NCBI GenBank assembly: GCA_015852425.1
Contig: JAAAIG010001039.1
Span: 1-11,884, forward strand
Reading direction: 5' to 3'
DNA: 11,884 bases
From: Gryganskiella cystojenkinii
Lineage: Eukaryota > Mortierellomycota > Mortierellomycetes > Mortierellales > Mortierellaceae
Shown: in pieces, positions 1 through 6,828 of the stretch
Layout: the number at the start of each line of letters is the position of its first letter
Numbering within the stretch: the stretch's first letter is position 1
Made by a program: the position numbers and the translations under genes
The notes under the pieces: model-generated
What the model was told of the DNA's origin: nothing
The model's database searches: none
The model's input: the letters and a program-made list of their open reading frames with translations, nothing else

Positions 1-344
1 CCATGGACATCATCCTCTGCACCTCCTTTGACAAGAACGCCGACTGGGGTGCGCTACTTTCCTTGGTTGCCAACAACGGAAAGTTGGTCCTCTTGGCCTT
101 GCCCGAGAAAGATCTGACCATCCCCCCCGGTGCATTTCTCTGGCGCCAGCTCTCAATGGTCGGATCGATGATTGGTGGCAAGGCGATGGTCCAGCAGATG
201 TTGGACTTTGCTGCCGCTCATAATGTTCGTCCCTGGATCGAGAAAATGCCCATGAGCGATGCTAATGCAGCGGTCAAGCACCTCATGGAGGGTCGTCCCC
301 GTTACCGTATCGTCATGGAGACAGCCGCTGCCGATAAAGCTTAA
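1..344 (+). CDS. Zinc-dependent alcohol dehydrogenase, CAD/ADH6 type, copy A (3' end only)
   Basis: This is the C-terminal part of a medium-chain dehydrogenase cut by the left window edge. The frame is open from base 1 (the first two bases finish a Ser codon) and ends at TAA 342-344. The 113 residues after that Ser match residues 248-361 of the complete copy B downstream at about 89% identity, with the last residues differing (ADKA here, AGSA there). The visible part is the end of the nucleotide-binding fold and the return to the catalytic domain. It includes the family stretches NGKLVLLALPEK and PRYRIVM. The zinc ligands and the cofactor glycine motif lie outside the window. By homology it is an NADP-linked aldehyde reductase/alcohol dehydrogenase of the cytosol. 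The ATG at base 3 is an internal Met, not a start. Whether the upstream part is intact cannot be seen. Confidence 0.9.
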   Translation, partial: MDIILCTSFDKNADWGALLSLVANNGKLVLLALPEKDLTIPPGAFLWRQLSMVGSMIGGKAMVQQMLDFAAAHNVRPWIEKMPMSDANAAVKHLMEGRPRYRIVMETAAADKA

Positions 345-390
345 ATTGTGATCAGGCACCGATCTCTTTCGTAGCAAAGCATCTTCCCTA

Positions 391-441
391 CAGACCCCAA
401 GCGTTGTCAGCTGTCATATATGATTTAAAGAATAAATAAAA
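391..441 (+). terminator. 3' UTR and poly(A) signal of ADH copy A
   Basis: An AATAAATAAA run at 431-440 lies about 90 bases after the stop codon and fits a cleavage/polyadenylation signal. Bases 391-427 resemble the same part of the copy B 3' UTR (3045-3089), which supports a duplication that included the UTR. Confidence 0.55.
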
Positions 442-1620
442 AAAGAAAACAGTTCTTAACACCTCTTTTTCTCCCTGCCCCTACTTACGAATGGCCACGA
501 TATTAACATGAAACAGACGAGTATTGAAGAGAAAAAGAGTGAGAGTCAAGGAATAGAGTGACGGGAGGTTCGCTGACAAATAGGTCTACAGTGTTAATGA
601 GCGCCACGAGAAAGAAGTGACATCAGAACAAACAAAAGTAAACAGTTCTATCTCCCTTTTGTATCTCCCTTTTTTATCGCCTCCTCCAAACGCAGTCTCC
701 GTTCGTTGCATCCAGTGTATGAGGTAGAAGACGTCGCAAACGCTCCAGGAGCGAATATGCATAGAGTCTGTTCAGGTCAACAGCCAAGAGCAAAGAGCAA
801 GCGTTATTTTTTGCGTAGTACTCTTCGTCAGATGAATAATGGACGCGATCCTTGAACTGTTTTGAACCTACCAAAAACAAAAATATATAGAGTATTTCTG
901 GTTCATTTTTTTTACAGAATTACGAAAAAGATCTAGCGACTGTTTAGGAACTGCGGCAACCCTCGGTTCTGATCGAGGCGAGTACATACTCGTAATCAAA
1001 GACGAAAGACATGAGCACCTTCTTCCATTTCATTCTTTCTGAGAGCGGAGGAAGGTGGTGGGTAATATGCATATCGTTATGGCGGACTCGATCGTTTTTC
1101 CGGAGGAGCAACGTCCAATCCGAAGGTAGACCTGGAAAATTGTTTTGGCAATACCACACCCTCGTACACAGCCAATGCAAAAAGTTCTTCCTTGAAAGAA
1201 ACCCCGCTCAAAGAAAATTTAGCCGTTTTTTTCGTTCCACAAAATCGTGGTGCGCAGCCCACGTAGACCGAAGGCGTCTTCTTTAACAGTTTTTTTATTA
1301 TTGATGCAAGATGATGTTTTAGTTCGGCGTTCGCAATGACCACGATCCGAACCCTCTTTTTGCTGCCGTTGAGTGATACAAGAATGAGGGCAACAGGGAG
1401 TGACATCAAAGGAGGTGGACGGAGGATACCTGTCTACGCAAAAGATAGAGAATCGAGAGCGAAGTTGAAGATAGGAAGAATTCTTCGAGAGTGTACGTTT
1501 TTTTTTTTTTTATTTTTTTATTTTTTGAACTGATCGGTTTCTTGCTTAAAAATCAACAGCGATGATGTCTACATGAAATGAAATGAAAAATACCTTAAAC
1601 ATTTTTTAGGTTCTTGACAG
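442..1620. other. Intergenic spacer between the ADH copies; no gene supported
   Basis: About 1.2 kb of mixed composition with no recognised gene, RNA or mobile element. The minus strand carries open stretches at 1406-1077, 1180-944 and 919-674 that could be exons of a small unrecognised gene. A pyrimidine-rich tract lies just upstream of the first ATG in minus-strand sense (about 1420-1500). One segment (674-868) translates to plausible protein with a stretch ending LLAVDLNRLYAYSLLERLRR. I could not find splice sites that keep all segments in frame, and codon use lacks the C/G-ending bias of the neighbouring genes. I therefore do not call it a gene. A T-rich run lies at 1499-1525. Confidence 0.5.
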
Positions 1621-1774
1621 TTGAGACCGAGAATTTTTTTGAGCGAAATCGATCCGCTATAAAAGGCCGGCACTCGTCCTCTTTCCATTTTTTCTTCATC
1701 CACTCACGCTCGTATCAACTTCTCTTTTCCTTTGATCTTACAACCTCAAAAACAACAACAACAACTTTATAAAT
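1621..1774 (+). promoter_or_regulatory. Core promoter and leader of ADH copy B
   Basis: A TATAAAAG box at 1658-1665 lies 110 bases before the ATG. It is followed by a CT-rich tract (about 1676-1740) typical of strongly transcribed fungal genes. The last part of the leader is an A/C-rich CAA repeat (1750-1765) leading into AAAT-ATG. Such unstructured CAA leaders favour translation initiation. No upstream ATG is seen between the TATA box and the start. Confidence 0.65.
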
Positions 1775-2982
1775 ATGTCTGATTTCAAGCCTTGCGAAGA
1801 TCACTTTGCCACCTTCCATGGTTGGGCCTCGACCGGAACCCCTCATCTCAAGCAGTGGTCTTACCACCCTCGCCCTATCGGCCCCAAGGATGTCGAGATC
1901 GAGATCTCTCATTGCGGTATCTGCGGATCCGACATTCACACTATCACCGAAGGTTGGGGTAAAATCACGCGTGAGGTCCTCCCAGGCCACGAGATCGTCG
2001 GTCGAGTCGTTGCTGCCGGACCCAAGTCCCACCACAAAGTCGGCGAGCTCGTCGGAGCCGGTGCCATGGTCGATGCCTGTGGTGAGTGTGTCGACTGCAA
2101 GAAGGGCAACGATAACTTGTGCTCCAAGAGAGGCTTCACCTACAATGATACGTTCAAGGACGGTCGTGGAGGCCGTACCTATGGTGGATATGCGGATCGC
2201 GTCCGTGTCAACTCGGATTATGTCTTCAAGATCCCCGCTAAAATCTCGGCTGCTGAGGGTACGTAAAATTTTTCATTTTTTGAACCCTAAATGTTTTTTG
2301 CTTGAACAATATGACAGGTGCAGAGTGGTCATGTTGCAGATTCCTAACGGATTCTCATCTCCCTATTTTTCGTTTAATAGCTGCCCCTCTTCTTTGCGCT
2401 GGTGTCACCACTTATGCTCCTTTGATCCACCACGGTGCTGGACCTGGAAAGAGGGTTGGTGTCATCGGTATTGGCGGTCTCGGTCACTTGGGTATCCAGT
2501 GGGCTGCTGCCTTGAAGTGCGACGAGGTTGTCGCCATCTCCACCTCGGACTCTAAGCGCGAGGAGGCCAAGAAGTTGGGTGCCACCAAGTTTGTCAACTC
2601 CAAGAACGAGGCCGAGCTCAAGGCTGCCGCTCAGTCCATGGACATCATCCTCTGCACCTCCTTTGACAAGAACGCCGACTGGGGTGCGCTTCTTTCCTTG
2701 GTTGCCAACAACGGAAAGTTGGTTCTCTTGGCCATGCCCGAGAAGGCTCTCACCATCCCCCCTGGCGCATTTATTCACCGCCAAGTCTCAATGGTCGGAT
2801 CGTTGATCGGTGGCAAGCACGATGTCCAGCAGATGTTGAACTTCGCTGCCGCTCATAACGTTCGCCCTTGGATCGAGAAGATGCCCATGAGCGATGCTAA
2901 CGCTGCTGTCAAGCACGTCATGGAGGGTCGTCCCCGTTACCGTGTCGTCATGGAGACCGCTGCCGCTGCTGGTAGCGCTTAA
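1775..2982 (+). CDS. NADP-dependent zinc alcohol dehydrogenase, CAD/ADH6 type, copy B
   Basis: Exons 1775-2258 and 2381-2982 give 361 residues, the usual length for this family. Family knowledge: these cytosolic enzymes reversibly reduce aliphatic, aromatic and cinnamyl aldehydes to alcohols with NADP(H). Catalytic zinc ligands are C50 in CGICGSDIH, H72 and E73 in GHE, and C167 in LLCAG. Structural zinc is held by C102, C105, C108 and C116. The cofactor glycine motif is GIGGLG at 191-196, followed by STSDSKR at 215-221. Ser/Thr and Lys/Arg at that place are typical of NADP rather than NAD binding. The intron splits codon 162, and the joined sequence EAAPLLCAG matches the family without a gap. 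The ATG at 1775 begins the only sensible frame. The gene lies in tandem behind copy A. The substrate cannot be told from sequence. Confidence 0.95.
2259..2380 (+). other. Intron of ADH copy B
   Basis: Donor GTACGT at 2259-2264, branch-like CCTAAC (CTAAC 2344-2348), pyrimidine-rich tract and acceptor TTTAATAG ending at 2380; length 122, phase 1. An internal ACAG|GTG at 2314-2320 divides it into halves of 59 and 63 bases. The right half is open and in frame. Confidence 0.85.
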
Positions 2983-3044
2983 AAAAATTCTCTTCTCCTT
3001 TTCTCTTGTGCATATATCCGACCTCCCAAAAATCCTTCAATTTT

Positions 3045-3097
3045 ACAGATCCCAAGCATTGCTCTCTGTTGTCATACGTATCATTTCCTACAATAAA
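3045..3097 (+). terminator. 3' UTR and poly(A) signal of ADH copy B
   Basis: AATAAA at 3092-3097 lies about 110 bases after the stop. The preceding bases resemble the copy A 3' UTR (shared TACAGA.CCCAAGC and GTCATA elements). Confidence 0.55.
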
Positions 3098-3583
3098 AAA
3101 CATATTAGCATAACAGTGTTTCCAAATCAAACCAAAAAATACCTTCGTCAATTGACAACACATAGAATAAGGTGCAAATTTAAACCGGGGCAGTCTCCAG
3201 AAGAGCGAAAATGACATCAAATCTTCCTCTGATGCATGTGCTGCGCGCTAAATAAAGTCCGAGAAAACAAATTGAATGACGACCGAATAGATAAGATTTT
3301 GTTATCTTGTGGAGGGGAAACCAACAATCGTCCGTTTGATATCTTGTGCACTTTACGGGCGATGACGATGATGCTTGAGCTGATATGATTACTGTAATAT
3401 ATTTTTTTTCAACTACGCATAACAACAACTCAGAAGAACTTGTTACGATCCAGAGAGAGAGAATTGTAAAGTGGAGGCTCAGAGAACATGGAGTGATACA
3501 AAATAATCTAAGGGAAAGAGAGTACGTTGTCTCAAAACGTGTAATTGGAAACAGCGGCTGTTGATTTTTTTTTCGCGCGACTG
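3098..3583. other. Intergenic spacer before pyruvate kinase; no gene supported
   Basis: AT-rich sequence with no open frame that resembles a protein. A 6-bp inverted repeat AGATAA/TTATCT (3289-3294 and 3302-3307) holds two facing GATA-factor cores. A purine-rich GAGAGA stretch lies near 3451-3463. The right half presumably carries upstream control elements of pyruvate kinase. Confidence 0.45.
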
Positions 3584-3700
3584 TTTTTCGCTTCTTTTCC
3601 TCTCTTTATCTCTTGTTTAGTTTCTTTTCCTTTTTCTTTTTCTTTTTCTTCTCATTAATTCTCCCCTTTCATAATTCAGCAGACTCCCATATACAACAAC
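3584..3700 (+). promoter_or_regulatory. Pyrimidine-rich promoter/leader of pyruvate kinase
   Basis: A long CT tract runs from about 3584 to 3670, including repeats of CTTTTT at 3626-3650, and ends in an A/C-rich ATACAACAAC directly before the ATG. No TATA box is visible. Pyrimidine-rich initiator regions of this kind are common in highly expressed fungal glycolytic genes. Confidence 0.5.
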
Positions 3701-6314
3701 ATGATTGACGACAGCATCAAGACCAACTTGGAGTGGACCTCGTCCCTCGACATCGACTACAACCCCGTCAACACCCGCAAGACCTCCATTATTTGCACCA
3801 TCGGTAATGACCTTGTCACCTTGTCCCAGCATAAACGTTTACTGCCTTCAAGCGATGCGAGGAAATACAGAAGACAGCGGGGATAACTACCCAATCGCGA
3901 AGACCATTACGACAATCACTCAAGACGTGGACGTTGTCAACATTATATGGGAGCGATCTGCTTAGAAACAACGATTCGTTGCGGAGAGGACGGGAGCAGG
4001 AAAGAAGCCAGCAGCAACTAACGTTCGTTCTTCTTCCTCTAAAACCAACACAGGACCCAAGACCAACTCTGTCGAGATGCTCAGCAAGCTCCGCGACGCT
4101 GGCATGAACATTGTTCGCATGGTGAGTCCATAGACTTCGGAATGGCAAGAGGATACAAAAAAGAAACAGGAGTCGACTTTTTGGCGAACGGATTCTTCCC
4201 ACACTCAACAATCCCGGCATTATCTCATTGTAAAGTCACAGACGAACGAACACAACACAATAACCCGATCTTGTGTCGACACTTCAAAGGCCTCGATCAG
4301 TCGACCACCCTATACCTGGCTCCTTCTCGACTTCACCGTCTTTTTGGATCTGTTTGGCGCGATAAAAAGTGTGTCGATTCTGACCCTCTGGATTGATCTG
4401 TTTTGCGACTATGCACTATTAGAACTTTTCTCATGGATCATACGAGTACCACCAGTCCGTCATTGACAACACCCGCAAGAGCTGCATTGGTAAGGACAAC
4501 CCCTCAACTCATTAAGTGATATCACCCCCAACAACAGGCATCGTCAAAAGTACCTCTTTTGGCAATCCACCATACAATGTCGGCGTTTCTTTTCCCACCA
4601 CTTTTTTCTTATCTCTGAAATTCGGATTAAGGGAGAGACTGCTCTTTTTGGGATTGAATTTTTTATTATTTATTGCCCGCTCGTTTTCAACCCTGTCCCA
4701 CTTGAATTCAAGTGGCCGCGCGATGTTTTTGGATGAACCTTGCTTTCGGGTAACAATAAGAGGACAAGCTCGCCGTCTTTGGAAACCACAAATCGAATCC
4801 AAAACACCAAACAACTAGATGAACTTCGAATATGGACAATTACGGCATTTGCCGAACCCTCTTTCCCTAACTAGGAGCTTAATTTTCTTCCACTTTCTCC
4901 TTTATAGAGCACCCTGGACGCCCCGTCGGAATTGCCTTGGACACCAAAGGCCCCGAGATCCGTACTGGATTGATGAAGAACGATATCGACGTCCCTGTCC
5001 AGGCTGGACACAAGATGATCATCACCACCAACGACCAATACGCTGAGGCATGCACTGGGGATGTTATGTATGTCGATTACAAGAACTTGACCAAGGTCAT
5101 TGTGCCCGGTAAGGTCATCTATGTCGATGACGGCGTCCTTTCCTTCAAGGTTCTCACTGTTGAGGACGATCACGTCACAGTTGAGGTGCTTAACAACGGC
5201 AAGATTTGCTCTCGCAAGGGTGTGAACCTGCCCAAGACCGCGGTTGATCTCCCCGCGCTTTCTGAAAAAGACAAGAAGGATCTTTTGTTTGGTGTCAAGA
5301 ACAATGTCGATATTGTCTTTGCCTCGTTTATCCGTCGTGCCGAGGATGTCAAGGAGATCCGTCGTGTCTTGGGCGAGGAGGGCAAGCATATCAAGATTAT
5401 TTCGAAGATTGAGAACCATCAAGGTGTCAAGAACTTTGACGAGATCTTGGAGGAGACCGATGGTGTGATGGTCGCCCGTGGTGATTTGGGTATTGAGATT
5501 CCTTGCGCTCAGGTCTTTATTGCTCAAAAGATGATGATCTCCAAGTGCAACTTGGCTGGAAAGCCTGTCATCTGCGCCACTCAGATGCTCGAGTCCATGA
5601 CCGTAAGTTTTTCTAAATCCAATTCCCTCATGTCGCTTAGCTGTTTTCGCTTTTTTTCACGCAGGTGACATGGATGACTAACATTTTTTCCCTGATTTTT
5701 TAATTTTCTCCACTTTGGGATTCTAGTACAACCCTCGCCCTACCCGTGCCGAGGTCTCTGACGTTGCCAACGCTGTTTTGGACGGTGCCGACTGTGTGAT
5801 GTTGTCCGGCGAGACCGCCAAGGGATCATACCCTCTCGAGGCTGTCCGTACCATGGACGAGACCTGTATTCTCGCCGAATCTGCCATTTGCTACCCCCCA
5901 CTTTTCAACGAACTCCGTCAACTTCAGAAGCGCCCCACCGAGACTACCGAGACTGTTGCCTCTTCCGCTGTCTCGGCCGCTCATGAGCAAGACGCCGGTG
6001 CTATTGTTGTTTTGTCGACCTCGGGAGATACCGCCCGTTTGGTCTCCAAGTACAGACCCAAAGCCAACATTATTATCGTCACTCGCAAGGAATCGACCGC
6101 GCGTAACATTCACTTGTCGAGAGGTTGTTATCCTTTTATCTACAAGGAGCCCAAGGTCGCAGATTGGCAGGAAGATGTTGACGCTAGATTAAGATGGGGT
6201 ATGGATCAGGCCATCGAGGTCGGTCTGTTGAAGGCCGGTCAAACGGTGATTGTCATCCAGGGTTTCCGTTCTGGTTATGGAAACACCAACACAATGCGCA
6301 TTGTTGTTGCTTAA
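3701..6314 (+). CDS. PYK1: Pyruvate kinase
   Basis: Five exons (3701-3803, 4054-4121, 4423-4489, 4908-5602, 5727-6314) give 506 residues, normal for fungal pyruvate kinase. The enzyme transfers phosphate from phosphoenolpyruvate to ADP, the last step of glycolysis, as a cytosolic tetramer. R56, N58 and S60 in RMNFSHG and D91 in [10 protein letters not shown] are the substrate and K+ site. The lid domain covers roughly 100-190. K246 and E248 in SKIENHQG, D272 in ARGDLG and T304 in CATQMLESM complete the active site. In the C-terminal effector domain, STSGDT at 408-413, W458, R465 and QGFRSGYG match the fructose-1,6-bisphosphate site of the yeast enzyme, so activation by this sugar is likely (inference). 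All junctions keep the family sequence gap-free. The first three introns are long (250, 301 and 418 bases) and crowd the 5' third. Confidence 0.97.
3804..4053 (+). other. Pyruvate kinase intron 1
   Basis: Donor GTAATG, branch CTAAC at 4018-4022, acceptor ACACAG; 250 bases, phase 1. The join gives CTIG|PKTNS, the family N-terminal motif. Confidence 0.9.
4122..4422 (+). other. Pyruvate kinase intron 2
   Basis: Donor GTGAGT, acceptor CTATTAG; 301 bases, phase 0. The join gives VRM|NFSHG. The branch site is weak (no CTAAC near the acceptor). Three GTCGAC hexamers occur within it or its near variants, of no known meaning. Confidence 0.9.
4490..4907 (+). other. Pyruvate kinase intron 3
   Basis: Donor GTAAGG, branch CTAAC at 4867-4871, acceptor TTTATAG; 418 bases, phase 1, the longest intron in the window. 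The join gives KSCI|EHPGRP, the right length against the family. It contains the 18-bp palindrome at 4698-4715. Confidence 0.9.
4698..4715. repeat. 18-bp perfect palindrome in pyruvate kinase intron 3
   Basis: CCACTTGAATTCAAGTGG reads the same on both strands with no spacer. Its arms hold two E-box-like cores (CACTTG and CAAGTG) around GAATTC. Confidence 0.9.
5603..5726 (+). other. Pyruvate kinase intron 4
   Basis: Donor GTAAGT, branch GACTAAC (5676-5682), acceptor TTCTAG; 124 bases, phase 0. The join gives [13 protein letters not shown]. An internal GCAG|GTGACA at 5661-5670 divides it into two halves of exactly 62 bases. Confidence 0.9.
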
Positions 6315-6720
6315 AGGAAATGATAGTTTCCTTTCGAGTCTTTCTCTCTATTTTTTGTATAGTTTCACTCTCTCTCTCTTTTTTTTTTTTGTTCATTCGC
6401 GTTTTTCTTAGAATTGAAAAAAAAATATAGAAAAAAAAATACCGTAGTTATACACTTTGACATGGAGTGTATTTGATGACTATTGTGCGAACCCAGGAGG
6501 AATGATCTTCGTTGGGAGGCTACATCAACAAAACTGGAATGGCAGTAACGATTTTATATTGGGTAGAGAGAACCTCTATTTTTTTTAAAACACAACAAAC
6601 CCCCCAAGGGCACGCGTTGGTTGATCCTGGAACGCGTGTTGTTTCTTTTTCACTTTCTCTCTTGTTGAATGTTTTCTTAGCAGTTACCCTGACAGAATCT
6701 ACCCCTGTGCTGTATATCTG
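6315..6720. other. Spacer after pyruvate kinase: 3' UTR, CT repeat and inverted repeats
   Basis: The first part is the pyruvate kinase 3' UTR, with a CT repeat running into a T tract (6367-6390) and A-rich runs at 6418-6440. No exact AATAAA is seen. Two inverted repeats follow: ATACACT/AGTGTAT at 6450-6472 (9-base loop) and CACGCGTT/AACGCGTG at 6611-6638 (12-base loop). No open frame here looks like a protein. Confidence 0.6.
6611..6638. promoter_or_regulatory. Paired ACGCGT (MCB-like) boxes in an inverted repeat
   Basis: ACGCGT occurs at 6612-6617 and 6632-6637, exactly 20 bp apart, within 8-bp inverted arms. ACGCGT is the core bound by the fungal MBF (Mbp1-type) G1/S factor. The pair lies about 95 bases before the TATA box of the downstream gene. 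Function is inferred from motif alone. Confidence 0.45.
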
Positions 6721-6730
6721 TCTTGGAACA

Positions 6731-6828
6731 TATAAAATCAAAGAGTTTTTCCTGCACTTCTTCCTTCACTCTTTTATACCCTTTCCATTCTACATCATCT
6801 CTCCACTTTTTAATTTTATTTTTTTATA
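6731..6828 (+). promoter_or_regulatory. TATA box and leader of the secreted-protein gene
   Basis: TATAAAAT at 6731-6738 lies 98 bases before the ATG and is followed by a CT-rich tract (about 6749-6815). This is the same arrangement as in front of ADH copy B. Confidence 0.6.

Noticed and set aside
1065..1074. ATATGCATAT 10-bp palindrome in the ADH spacer
   Set aside because: Short and AT-rich, expected by chance in AT-rich spacers of this length.
1011..1286. Plus-strand 91-codon open frame in the ADH spacer
   Set aside because: Composition is atypical (many Phe, Arg, Trp, Ser), there is no family resemblance, and it overlaps equally plausible minus-strand frames.
1806..2555. Long plus-strand frame of about 249 codons overlapping ADH copy B
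   Set aside because: It is Ser/Pro/Arg-rich, as expected for an out-of-frame shadow of a C/G-ending gene, and it reads through the intron.
4142..4396. Small open frame inside pyruvate kinase intron 2
   Set aside because: Confined to the intron, no recognisable product, and typical of chance frames in a 300-base stretch.
4871..5527. Minus-strand frame of 218 codons opposite pyruvate kinase
   Set aside because: It is antisense to a strongly conserved exon and Leu/Asp-rich in the way antisense shadows are; no start context or homology.
6367..6390. CT repeat plus T tract considered as a mobile-element tail
   Set aside because: No target-site duplication or coding remnants nearby; simple-sequence pyrimidine tracts are common throughout these spacers.
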